Source: Baaleninema simplex PCC 7105 (GTDB taxonomy: Bacteria; Cyanobacteriota; Cyanobacteriia; Cyanobacteriales; Geitlerinemataceae). Taken from it: DNA of 37,745 bases. The stretch is taken from the NCBI RefSeq assembly GCF_000332355.1, contig NZ_KB235958.1:3083298-3121042 (forward strand), written 5' to 3'. The number at the start of each line of letters is the position of its first letter. The stretch's first letter is position 1. The notes under the pieces were generated by a model. That model ran no database searches. It had not been told where the DNA came from and saw nothing but the letters and a program-made list of their open reading frames with translations. Below are positions 16,127 to 23,729 of this stretch, piece after piece. The position numbers and the translations under genes are program-made.

Positions 16127-17044
16127 ATCGCCAGCTCTACTCCCGGTCTCGATTTTCCCCGGCGGCGCGATTGGATTTGGCGTGGATGGCAAACTCGCTA
16201 CGCTGTGGCTCGTCCGACAGCGGTGGAGGCATCGCCGACTCCCGTGGTGTTACTGCACGGGTTTGGCGGTTCTATCGACCACTGGCGCTACAATGTCGGA
16301 CCGTTGAGCGATCGCCACCCCGTTTACGCTCTGGACTTACTCGGGTTCGGAGCGACTGAAAAGGCTCCGACTCGCTACAGTGTCGATCTCTGGGCCGATC
16401 AAGCTTACGAGTTTTGGCAACAGACCGTCGCGCGTCCGGCGGTTTGGGTGGGTCACTCGATCGGCTCGCTGGTCGGTGCGACCCTCGCACGACGCTACCC
16501 AGAGGCGATCCGAGGATTGGTGTTCTTGACGTTGCCCGACCCGGCGTTACGCCGAGATCTCCTCCCGCCACCGCTCCGGCCGGTGGTTCGCGCGATCGAA
16601 CGCTTGTTTTCTTCTCCCCTCTTGCTCAAGCCGATTTTTTACTGGATTCGCCACCCCGAACGATTGCGGTCTTGGATGCAGTTGGCTTACGCCGACAGCG
16701 GTTCCGTCCCCGAAGACCCGGTGGAAGTTTTCGCGCCCCCCGCCTTCGATCGCGGTGCGGCGGGTGTCTTCTGTCGCCTCGCCCGTGCTAGCAGCGATGT
16801 CGAGTTCTGTCCCGACGTGGCTGCTTCTCTACGTCAGTTAGAGGTTCCCGCTCTGTTGGTGTGGGCCCGCGACGATCGCATGGTTCCGCCGAAACTCGCC
16901 CGTCCCCAGCAGTTCCAACAGGTCAATCCGACCTTGGAGTTGTTGGAATTCGATCGCGGCGGTCATTGCCTTCACGACGAACGCCCCGACCTCGTCAACG
17001 AGGCGATTCTCGATTGGATTCAACGGCGTGTCGATGTCCGGTAA
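16127..17044 (+). CDS. Alpha/beta-hydrolase, start codon uncertain (ATC 16127 or GTG 16205)
   Basis: This is a serine hydrolase of the alpha/beta fold with unknown substrate. Counting from GTG 16205 (279 aa), the oxyanion HGFGG is at 18-22, the nucleophile elbow GHSIGS has S85, the acid is in WARDDRM (D224) and the base in GGHCLHDERP (H254). The same frame is open upstream and encodes RRRDWIWRGWQTRYAVARP, which matches the W-x-W-x-G-x-x-I/T-R-Y strand that normally precedes the HGFG motif in cyanobacterial relatives, so GTG 16205 looks too late. No ATG, GTG or TTG exists in that extension. ATC 16127 lies 7 nt after an AGAGGA Shine-Dalgarno (16114-16119) and would give MASSTPGLDFPRRRDWIWRG (305 aa). 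An ATG at 16089 is out of frame. Confidence 0.75.
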   Translation: MASSTPGLDFPRRRDWIWRGWQTRYAVARPTAVEASPTPVVLLHGFGGSIDHWRYNVGPLSDRHPVYALDLLGFGATEKAPTRYSVDLWADQAYEFWQQTVARPAVWVGHSIGSLVGATLARRYPEAIRGLVFLTLPDPALRRDLLPPPLRPVVRAIERLFSSPLLLKPIFYWIRHPERLRSWMQLAYADSGSVPEDPVEVFAPPAFDRGAAGVFCRLARASSDVEFCPDVAASLRQLEVPALLVWARDDRMVPPKLARPQQFQQVNPTLELLEFDRGGHCLHDERPDLVNEAILDWIQRRVDVR

Positions 17045-17104
17045 CGGCGATCGCGCCTCCGTAATAAGATGGAAACCCTCGGTTTCCGTTGCCCTATCCC
17101 AGAG

Positions 17105-17131
17105 CTTCACCCTACTCTGGGTGAAGTTTTT
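17105..17131 (+). terminator. Rho-independent terminator after the alpha/beta-hydrolase
   Basis: Stem CTTCACCC (17105-17112) and GGGTGAAG (17119-17126) with loop TACTCT, then TTTTT. It lies 60 bp after the hydrolase stop and before amiC. A smaller hairpin (GGAAACC/GGTTTCC) precedes it. Confidence 0.85.
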
Positions 17132-17247
17132 GTGCTATTTTTCAAGCCAGTTTGTCGATCGGCTCGTCGGGCGAAACAGTTCGGGAAAAATCGGCGATGT
17201 CTAAAATCGGCTCGTCTGAAACGACGATCCTGTCAATAAGGAGAAAT

Positions 17248-18468
17248 ATGGTCAGAGTTCACTGGTTGCTCCCAAGTCTCGCAAGTCTGCTGGTGGTGTC
17301 GGAATTCAGTGCGGTGGCGCGATCGCAACCCCTCGATCGCGCCACGGAGGATCTCAAATCGATGTCGTCTTCGACGCCAACTGCGATCGCCGACCCCCAA
17401 GAACTCCGAGACCCCCTGACTCTTTCGGGCGACCTCGCTCGAGACGAGATTCGACTCGAGCGAAAAGCGGAGGACAGGCAAGACGACCGGCCGCGACGGG
17501 TTCAGCGCAACCGACAAACCGCGACGATCGAGGCGGTCGAAATTACCGTCGATGGAAATCGCGCTCTCGTGCGCGCCGATCGCGCTATCCAACCCGTCGG
17601 CTACTGGGATCGGAGAACTCTGGCGTATCAAATTGAAATTCGCAACGCCCGCCTCGCACCGGGATTTCGCGTCCCCAGCGCCCGCGACAGTGCGGCGATT
17701 TCTTGGATACAGGCCGAGCAGGCCGACCCCGAAACGGTCATCGTGCGGGTCATGCCCGCCCCACAAGTGTCGATCGAAGGTCTCAACCAACCCAGCACGC
17801 AAACGCTCGCCCTCGAACTCCGACCGTACAGTGCCGAAGCCGCGCCCCCACCGATCGCCAACCGCCGCCCTGCGAATTCTTGGGACGACGTGCCGCAAAT
17901 TCCTCAAGGACAAGTGGTCGTGGTCATCGACCCCGGACATGGCGGCAGCGACCCCGGTGCGGTCGGGATTGGCGGCCTCAGCGAAATCGATATCGTCAAT
18001 CCAATGTCCCATCGCATCGCGGATTTGTTGGAAGCCAACGGCGTGGCAGCCGTTCTCACGCGGGAAGACAACCGCACTGTCGAACTCGAGCCGCGCGTTC
18101 AGTTGGCAAACCGCCTCAACGCCAATCTGTTCGTCAGCATTCACGCGAACGCTATCAGCATGAGCCGACCGGAGGTCAACGGCATCGAAACCTATTACTA
18201 CCAAACGGGAGGCGATCTCGCCCGCACGATCCATCAAAATGTCGTTCGGGCGGCGGGGGGGCCCGATCGCGGCGTGCGGACGGCTCGGTTTTACGTGCTA
18301 CGCAATACGGATATGCCAGCGGTGTTGGTGGAACTCGGGTTCGTGACGGGGGCTTACGACGCACCGCGACTGTCAGACCCGGAATATCGTGAGGTTCTCT
18401 CGCAAGCGATCGCTCGAGGTATCTTGCAGTACGTCAACCAGTACTGTCCCGGTCCGCTCTGTCAGTGA
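17248..18468 (+). CDS. amiC: N-acetylmuramoyl-L-alanine amidase with AMIN domain
   Basis: This zinc amidase (Amidase_3) cleaves the MurNAc-L-Ala bond in peptidoglycan during cell separation or formation of septal junctions. The start is ATG 17248, preceded by AAGGAG at a good distance; an open frame from 17152 adds 32 unconserved residues. A signal peptide (1 to about 25, ending SAVARS) precedes a variable linker, the AMIN domain (about 94-195) for envelope targeting, and the catalytic domain (222-405). The metal and catalytic residues are all visible: H231 in DPGHGG, E246 in GLSEIDIV, H299 in SIHANA, E362 in VELGFV. It is followed closely by murI, an arrangement found in other cyanobacteria. 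Confidence 0.93.
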   Translation: MVRVHWLLPSLASLLVVSEFSAVARSQPLDRATEDLKSMSSSTPTAIADPQELRDPLTLSGDLARDEIRLERKAEDRQDDRPRRVQRNRQTATIEAVEITVDGNRALVRADRAIQPVGYWDRRTLAYQIEIRNARLAPGFRVPSARDSAAISWIQAEQADPETVIVRVMPAPQVSIEGLNQPSTQTLALELRPYSAEAAPPPIANRRPANSWDDVPQIPQGQVVVVIDPGHGGSDPGAVGIGGLSEIDIVNPMSHRIADLLEANGVAAVLTREDNRTVELEPRVQLANRLNANLFVSIHANAISMSRPEVNGIETYYYQTGGDLARTIHQNVVRAAGGPDRGVRTARFYVLRNTDMPAVLVELGFVTGAYDAPRLSDPEYREVLSQAIARGILQYVNQYCPGPLCQ

Positions 18469-18529
18469 CGGCGAGTCTGCATTCTACGCCACCTTTACTC
18501 CGGTAATATCGGTATTTCACAAACACCCC

Positions 18530-19456
18530 ATGACAAACAATACTCGCTCGATCGGGATCTTCGACAGCGGCGTCGGTGGTTTGACCGTGCTGCGGGCAGC
18601 ATACCGACAACTCCCTCACGAGTCGGTTTTGTATTTCGGCGATACGGCACGGTTGCCCTACGGCACGCGATCGCCCGAGGAAATCGTGCGGTTCGTGCGA
18701 GAAATCCTGCATTGGATGGCTCAGTGTCGGGTCAAAATGGCGATCGTTGCCTGCAACACCAGTTCGGCGCTGGCGTTGGAAACGGTGCGCGACGAATTCG
18801 ATTTTCCGATTTTGGGCTTGATTCTACCGGGAGCGAGAGCGGCCGTGCGTCGGGGCAGCCGTATCGGGGTCATCGCGACACCGGCTACGGCGAAAAGCGG
18901 CGCGTACCGTCGGGCAATTTTGGAAACGAACCCTTCGGCTCGGGTTTGGGAAATAGGCTGTCCGGAATTCGTGCCGATCGTCGAAGGAAACCGCATTCAC
19001 CATCCTCGTACTCGAGAGATCGTTCGACAGTACCTCGAACCGTTGCTCGAACACCGTATCGATACGCTGGTGTACGGTTGTACTCACTACCCCCACCTCG
19101 AACCGGTTTTACGGACGTTGCTTCCGGCGAGGGTGTCTTCGATCGATCCGGCCGAATACGTGGTAGCGGCAGCCGCCCGAGAATTGGATTTACTGGGGTT
19201 GGCAGCGGTGGCGACGCCCTACGAACATTCGGTTTCGCCGAGACACGGAACCCGCTTTTGCGTCAGCGGTTGTCCGCAAACGTTTGCGAGTTTGTCGAAG
19301 CAATGGCTCGGATTTGTCCCCGAGGTCGAAAAAATTTGGCTTCCGGCGCTCGATCGCTCCCATAATGCCGATCTCGATGAGAACGCGATCGCTCTATCCG
19401 AGTCGATCGATAGTCGGGTTTGTGGGGAACCGAAATCGGGAGACGCGATCGTGTAG
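18530..19456 (+). CDS. murI: Glutamate racemase
   Basis: This enzyme converts L-Glu to D-Glu for peptidoglycan. The start is ATG 18530 (MTNNTRSIGIFDSGVGGLTV); open frame continues upstream but without family similarity and overlapping amiC. Motifs: D12-S13 in FDSGVGG, YFGDTARLPYG, the first catalytic cysteine C75 in VACNTSSA, and the second, C184, with H186 in VYGCTHYPHLEP. The length of 308 residues includes a 25-residue low-conservation tail. It follows amiC by 61 bp on the same strand, so both may be one transcript serving the same pathway. Confidence 0.95.
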   Translation: MTNNTRSIGIFDSGVGGLTVLRAAYRQLPHESVLYFGDTARLPYGTRSPEEIVRFVREILHWMAQCRVKMAIVACNTSSALALETVRDEFDFPILGLILPGARAAVRRGSRIGVIATPATAKSGAYRRAILETNPSARVWEIGCPEFVPIVEGNRIHHPRTREIVRQYLEPLLEHRIDTLVYGCTHYPHLEPVLRTLLPARVSSIDPAEYVVAAAARELDLLGLAAVATPYEHSVSPRHGTRFCVSGCPQTFASLSKQWLGFVPEVEKIWLPALDRSHNADLDENAIALSESIDSRVCGEPKSGDAIV

Positions 19457-19494
19457 AGTCCTGCATCTCTGCTCCCTGCGGTTACCAGGAGTTT

Positions 19495-19929
19495 TGGGTT
19501 TAACGCCTCGCCCATAAGCGGGCGACTTGGTTATCATGGGGGGAACGGGAACGGTATTCAACCCGTTTAAAACCGAGCCTAAAATCCACGGCAATCGAAC
19601 CTTGAAAACTAAAGTTATGGGGTTCCGCTTGGGAAGGCTCAAGCGGGTAAAAGCTCTAAGCACTACGGACATCTCACGGTGGCGAACCGAGTTCGCCCCC
19701 CGTGTCCTCAAGTACAGGGAACCAGTATTTTAGGATTCTCAGGTACGGTAGGGCATACCGGAACCTCCTCTAAAATGGGGAAAACGCCTGGGGAGATAAA
19801 CCCCTCTGGTATTCATTGGCAACAATGAGCATTAGGGGTTGTCAGAGAACCAGGAATCCAAAGCCGTGAGGCTTGGAGAATCGCCGCCCCTTCGACTTGG
19901 CTCAGGGCAAGCCTTCTAGGGCGGTGAGT
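19495..19929 (+). ncRNA. Orphan IscB omegaRNA / HEARO RNA (predicted)
   Basis: A 430-nt non-coding stretch directly before a five-codon IscB-like start. It holds many perfect stems: 19508-19513/19520-19525 (TCGCCC), 19625-19631/19640-19646 (CCGCTTG), 19681-19686/19692-19697 (GGCGAA), an outer 19799-19805/19834-19840 (AACCCCT) enclosing 19813-19818/19823-19828 (TCATTG), 19858-19865/19870-19876 (GCC/GGC with bulge), and an outer 19884-19889/19919-19924 (CCGCCC) enclosing a CTTG/CAAG hairpin. In IscB systems the omegaRNA lies immediately upstream of iscB on the same strand, with its guide at the 5' end, as here. The stems are read directly; the family assignment is inference from position, structure density and the MSNNV start. 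No intact iscB is present. Confidence 0.6.
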
Positions 19930-20010
19930 ATGTCAAATAATGTTAAAGGAAAAAGATGTGAGCAACACGCGATCGCACTATGGTTTTCTTTGGATTCGGA
20001 AAAAAACTGA
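19930..20010 (+). pseudogene. iscB start relic (MSNNV...)
   Basis: ATG 19930 encodes MSNNV, the usual first residues of cyanobacterial IscB (RRXRR/HNH) proteins, but the family continuation is absent. The frame reads on through unrelated codons into the start of msrA and stops at 20010. This fits a deletion that removed the iscB body and left its RNA. Five residues alone are weak evidence; it depends on the omegaRNA reading upstream. Confidence 0.4.
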
Positions 20011-20633
20011 CACTACCCAAACCGCAAGACGCCTTACCGGGACGAGATACACCGATGCCCGTTCCCGACAAGCACTTCGTTCTCAAAACCCCCCTAACAC
20101 CGCCCTATCCTGATGGAATGCAGCTAGCTATGTTTGGGATGGGTTGCTTCTGGGGCGCCGAGCGTCGTTTCTGGCAACTCGACGGGGTCTATTCGACAGC
20201 GGTGGGTTACGCGGCTGGATACACCCTCAACCCCACCTACCAAGAGGTCTGTACGGGGATGACGGGACATAACGAAGTGGTGCGCGTGGTGTACGATCCC
20301 GAGGCGATCTCTTACGAGATGCTGTTGAAAACCTTTTGGGAAAGTCACGATCCCACTCAGGGAATGCGACAGGGAAACGATGTGGGAACTCAGTATCGTT
20401 CGGGAATTTACTGTTACTCGGGCGATCGACGCCGACAAGCTGAAGCTTCCCGCGACGCCTATCAGACGGAACTTAAAAAAGCCGGATACGGCGAAATTAC
20501 CACGGAAATTCTCGAAGCCCCCGAGTTTTACTTTGCGGAGGACTATCACCAACAGTATTTGGCGAAGAATCCCAACGGCTATTGCGGGCTAGGCGGAACG
20601 AACGTTTCTTGTCCGACTGGAATCGGAGTGTGA
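19980..20633 (+). CDS. msrA: Peptide-methionine (S)-S-oxide reductase
   Basis: MsrA reduces methionine-S-sulfoxide in proteins and free methionine, and protects against photo-oxidative damage. The catalytic cysteine is C56 in [10 protein letters not shown]; the C-terminal NGYCGLGG and NVSC (C202, C211) are the resolving cysteines. The start [20 protein letters not shown] fits the cyanobacterial family form with its long N-terminus. Length 217. The inferred omegaRNA element appears to have inserted into its 5' region, so its promoter may be altered. A likely terminator follows at 20788. Confidence 0.95.
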   Translation: MVFFGFGKKLTLPKPQDALPGRDTPMPVPDKHFVLKTPLTPPYPDGMQLAMFGMGCFWGAERRFWQLDGVYSTAVGYAAGYTLNPTYQEVCTGMTGHNEVVRVVYDPEAISYEMLLKTFWESHDPTQGMRQGNDVGTQYRSGIYCYSGDRRRQAEASRDAYQTELKKAGYGEITTEILEAPEFYFAEDYHQQYLAKNPNGYCGLGGTNVSCPTGIGV

Positions 20634-20648
20634 TTTCTAATTCTCGCT

Positions 20649-20676
20649 GTAGGAGTGTCCCTGGCAACACTCCTAC
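20649..20676. terminator. 10-bp perfect hairpin after msrA
   Basis: GTAGGAGTGT (20649-20658) pairs with ACACTCCTAC (20667-20676) around an 8-nt loop. It is followed by CCCCAAAATTTT. It may be a processing or weak termination hairpin, or a small dispersed repeat. Confidence 0.45.
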
Positions 20677-20787
20677 CCCAAAATTTTCGGTAAGGGCTGT
20701 CGGTGTAAGGGAACGCTCGCTCGAGACGAAGGCCGATCGCCGTCCGTCCGATACCCAAATATGTCGAGACATTCTGCTCGACTGACG

Positions 20788-20824
20788 AACGCGAGGGGGG
20801 AGGTTAAATCTCCACTCGCGTTTT
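20788..20824 (+). terminator. Probable msrA terminator
   Basis: AACGCGAG (20788-20795) pairs with CTCGCGTT (20815-20822), with an inner GGAG/CTCC pair, followed by TTTTGCTC. It lies between convergent genes and may also serve the small membrane-protein gene on the minus strand. Confidence 0.7.
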
Positions 20825-20849
20825 GCTCTGTAAAGTCTAAAAAAGCCAA

Positions 20850-20999
20850 TTATTTGGCGGTTGCGGTGACTGAGGTTTGTTCGGATCTGACGTTAAGGTG
20901 GATCGAAGAATCTTGCGTATATCCCCACAGGGTTAAAGCGACTATTGAGAACGTCAGTACCATGCCGATCGTGCAATCGATTCGATCGAGGCGTTCCAT
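20850..20999 (-). CDS. Small single-span membrane protein (49 aa), unknown
   Basis: The ATG at 20999 (MERLDRIDC) is preceded by AGAGGA with a normal spacing, which decides this start over a longer open frame reaching 21149. One hydrophobic helix (about 11-27, GMVLTFSIVALTLWGY) is followed by a polar tail rich in Ser/Thr ending TATAK. I do not recognise a family. Support is the ribosome-binding site, the membrane helix and the adjacent terminator-type hairpin. Confidence 0.5.
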   Translation of the reverse strand: MERLDRIDCTIGMVLTFSIVALTLWGYTQDSSIHLNVRSEQTSVTATAK

Positions 21000-21693
21000 G
21001 TTCGGTTCCTCTATAAAATTTTCGTAGATAAGGTTGAGTTCGATCGCGTCTCGCTGCTCGTGACTCGAAACGTTGGCAGCGCTCCTCACTTTTTTAGTTT
21101 TAACGAGTTTTTCCTGGGGAGAATTTGAGTGAGATCGCCGCAGCAGCACGAAAGCTACTTTTGGTTTTTGGATTCATTTCAGCGTGTTTTAACTCAATTC
21201 TCCCTGGTGTCTACTGTACCCGATTGATATCGATCGATTAACGCCTCGAAAAAAATCTTTACTCAAATTTTAAAACTGAGGAATTTTAAACGGCGTTAAC
21301 TTTATCGATCGAGCAAAATTACTAGATTTTAACGATGCGATCGATGTGTTTTTTTGAGGGTTTCGGATATTGCTTACGTGATTTAACGTAGTCGAAACTA
21401 AGCTTTCTAAAAAGATCCGTATTTTCCGAAAAATAAAGAGTCGACCGTGTTGCAATGTGGCGTTTCAACGAGCGCAAACCTTCCATAGTAAGGACTTGAG
21501 CGTCGAGATGTCAGATGGAATCCGTTTCCGATAAGCTTCACCACAGAGACACAGAGGACACGGAGAAGGGCTTATCGCGTTCGGCTAAGCCACTGTTTGA
21601 AATGCAAATTCTGTATTAAATTTCAGTGTGGGTTAATTCGAGCGGAGGCGATATCGATCGGTCGGTCTATTTTCAATTTTTTACTTTTAATGG
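21000..21693. other. Gene-free region
   Basis: No conserved coding frame was seen. About 21180-21440 is AT-rich. At 21534-21598 there is a variant of the TTTCCGATAAGC dispersed repeat, with TTCACCACAGAGACACAG and an inverted GCTTATCG at 21569. The promoter of the small membrane protein must lie near 21010-21100. Confidence 0.55.
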
Positions 21694-22557
21694 TTATTCT
21701 GGTAACGTTTCTTGGTCGCGAAACGAGAGTTTTGGATAAGAAATTCCTGCTTTGGACAAGGCTGCTTTTGCACGTCGAATCAGATCGGTTTGGTAAACAA
21801 ATTCGTCTCTAGCGTCGATGGGATAACATTTAAGTTTGAAATGAGTTCCCCACGGAGTTTCTTCAATGATGACTAAAATCGGGAAGTCAATTTGTGTGTA
21901 CTTGCTCGTTTGAGCAGTGCGTTTTAGAATTTTACTGACGCGATCGACCTCGATGTCGTGGGCGAAATAGAAATCGACGACAGTTTGAGCTTCGACATTC
22001 CCTTTATTTGCATTGACGATCGCGTCCGTCCAAATTTTATTGTGGGGAATCGATACGATGTCGTCGTTGGGGGTGCGAATGCGGATTCCTCGCAAGCCGT
22101 AATTGATAATTTCGCCGTATTGGTCGCCGATAGTGACGCGATCGCCCACTTGATAGGGACTTTCAAACAATGCGATAATTCCTGCAATCACGGAACTGGC
22201 GTAATCTTTAAAAGCAAATCCCAAAGCGACAGCGACAGTTCCCGTAATCGCGAAGAGGTTGTTCGCCGAAAAGTCGAGAAACAACCCCAGAAGAACTACG
22301 ATCGCCAATCCTAAAACGAAAGCTTGCCAAAACGGAAGCGATTGTGCGATCGCCAAGCGAAACCGCAGGGGAACTTTTTCCGCCAGCCACCGCACGACTT
22401 TATCGATCGCGACAGTGCTGAAATAAGCAACGACTACGACGGCGATCGCTTGTAGAATTTTAGCAGTCGTAATTTCTTTAAAAACTTCGGTCGCATTGCT
22501 AACTGCGTTCCCGTTACTTTGGGCGATCCAGAACTGTGGAACAATTAATTCGTTCAC
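21694..22557 (-). CDS. MscS-family mechanosensitive channel (287 aa)
   Basis: Small-conductance mechanosensitive channels release solutes on hypo-osmotic shock. The sequence has two or three N-terminal helices (about 31-52 and 75-95), then the pore-lining helix and beta domain typical of the family: LFAITGTVAVALGFAFKDYA, SVIAGIIALFESPYQVGDRV, and the later WGTHFKLKCYPID. Its first four bases (ATGA, 22554-22557) overlap the stop of the upstream gene, so it is probably translationally coupled to the winged-helix protein. Length is in the usual short-MscS range. Confidence 0.93.
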   Translation of the reverse strand: MNELIVPQFWIAQSNGNAVSNATEVFKEITTAKILQAIAVVVVAYFSTVAIDKVVRWLAEKVPLRFRLAIAQSLPFWQAFVLGLAIVVLLGLFLDFSANNLFAITGTVAVALGFAFKDYASSVIAGIIALFESPYQVGDRVTIGDQYGEIINYGLRGIRIRTPNDDIVSIPHNKIWTDAIVNANKGNVEAQTVVDFYFAHDIEVDRVSKILKRTAQTSKYTQIDFPILVIIEETPWGTHFKLKCYPIDARDEFVYQTDLIRRAKAALSKAGISYPKLSFRDQETLPE

Positions 22558-23729
22558 GATTTTGAGTCTCCGATACGAAATTGATTGTTACTCAAATCTC
22601 GATACAACCGGGGATAGTGAACGGGTTCGAGTTGGAAAAATTCGTCGGGTTGGCGTACTAGAGACACAGACTGCAACCGACGCACTCGCTGCAAAACTTC
22701 GAGGGGAGAATCTCCCAAGGTTTTCGCTAAGTCCCCAACCGTTATATTTCGATGTAAGCCGAGGGAATACAGTAAAAAGCGATCGTTTTTATCGAAAGTG
22801 GGAAGTTCGGGAAGGTGAGGACGTTGGGCGAAAATTCCCTCTTCACCCTCAATGTGGTGGAGCGATCGCAGCCATAAATTCGAGGCGACCGCCGCACTTC
22901 CTAACGATAGTTCGGCGAGTCGGTGGAAATAGGACTTTTCGGCTTTCGAGTTCCAGAAGTCGTCTTCGTCGTCTTCAGTTTCGGAATTTTCGTTTTCGTC
23001 GGCTTCTTTTTCAAACTGACAGTCGGCGAGGTGACAGACGGGAGACAACCAGGTTTTTAAGTCTTCTGGAGAAAGTTCGGGTAAGATACTAGGTTCGGGA
23101 AAACTTACTGACAGGTCACAGGCGAGATCGAGATAGTTCCACGCAAACGTGTTGCAACCGATCAGCCAAAATCGAGAGCGATCGCGTAAAACGCAGTCCT
23201 GTAAAACGTCGATGCTGTCTAACCCTTCTACACACCGTAAAAAACACTGGCTCAAATCGGGAACGACGATAACGAGATTGCGATTGGCAGACCGAACGAA
23301 GTCCGAATCGGACGTTTTGCGAAGTTGTCGAACGATCTCCGAAACGTCGTGCGGTACTGTCGAAGATGCTAACGTTTTAACCAGTAGAATGCTGTCGTTT
23401 TCCCACGAGGAAATGGCAGTGTCGAGCAGTTTTGAAAACGAATCGACGGGAGTTCCGAGAAGTACGAATCCATTGGGGGCGGTTTCGTCTTGTTGCCACT
23501 GTTTCAACCGTTGGGAAAGCTGCGATCGCACCTCCTCACAATAAGGATTTGGAGCGTCTAGTTCGAGGAGGCGATCGATCAGTTTTTGACGAAGGGTAAA
23601 ATTGAGGGGAATTCGATCGACTTCGGAAAACTTGGCTTCCAATTCAGCAGCGTGTTCCTTTAGTTTCGCTTGAGCTTTGGGAAACCACGATCGCACGCGA
23701 GCCAATATATCGCCGATTTTGAATTTCAT
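22554..23729 (-). CDS. Winged-helix protein of unknown function coupled to MscS (391 aa)
   Basis: I do not recognise a named family. An amphipathic N-terminus (1-40) precedes a region resembling a nucleotide-binding alpha/beta core but without a Walker A: GFVLLGTPVDSFSKLLDTAI, then ILLVKTLASS, LVIVVPDLSQCFLR (a strand ending in an acidic residue) and SRFWLIGCNTFAWNYLDLAC. An acidic linker (EADENENSETEDDEDDF) follows. The C-terminus (about 335-385, ITVGDLAKTLGDSPLEVLQR...) looks like a winged helix. It starts directly after the SDR stop (no gap) and its stop overlaps the MscS start by 4 bp, so the three genes are likely co-expressed. A regulatory or scaffold role for the channel is speculation. 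Confidence 0.65.
   Translation of the reverse strand: MKFKIGDILARVRSWFPKAQAKLKEHAAELEAKFSEVDRIPLNFTLRQKLIDRLLELDAPNPYCEEVRSQLSQRLKQWQQDETAPNGFVLLGTPVDSFSKLLDTAISSWENDSILLVKTLASSTVPHDVSEIVRQLRKTSDSDFVRSANRNLVIVVPDLSQCFLRCVEGLDSIDVLQDCVLRDRSRFWLIGCNTFAWNYLDLACDLSVSFPEPSILPELSPEDLKTWLSPVCHLADCQFEKEADENENSETEDDEDDFWNSKAEKSYFHRLAELSLGSAAVASNLWLRSLHHIEGEEGIFAQRPHLPELPTFDKNDRFLLYSLGLHRNITVGDLAKTLGDSPLEVLQRVRRLQSVSLVRQPDEFFQLEPVHYPRLYRDLSNNQFRIGDSKS

Noticed and set aside
17233-18237. Long minus-strand open frame of 334 codons opposite amiC
   Set aside because: High GC and codon bias give long shadow frames here; the plus strand encodes an amidase with all catalytic residues.
19527-19733. Short open frames in the murI-msrA gap
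   Set aside because: They run through the stems of the predicted structured RNA and have no protein-like conservation pattern or ribosome-binding site.
21270-21455. 61-codon minus-strand frame in the AT-rich gap
   Set aside because: It has no Shine-Dalgarno, no recognisable motif and composition expected by chance in AT-rich DNA.
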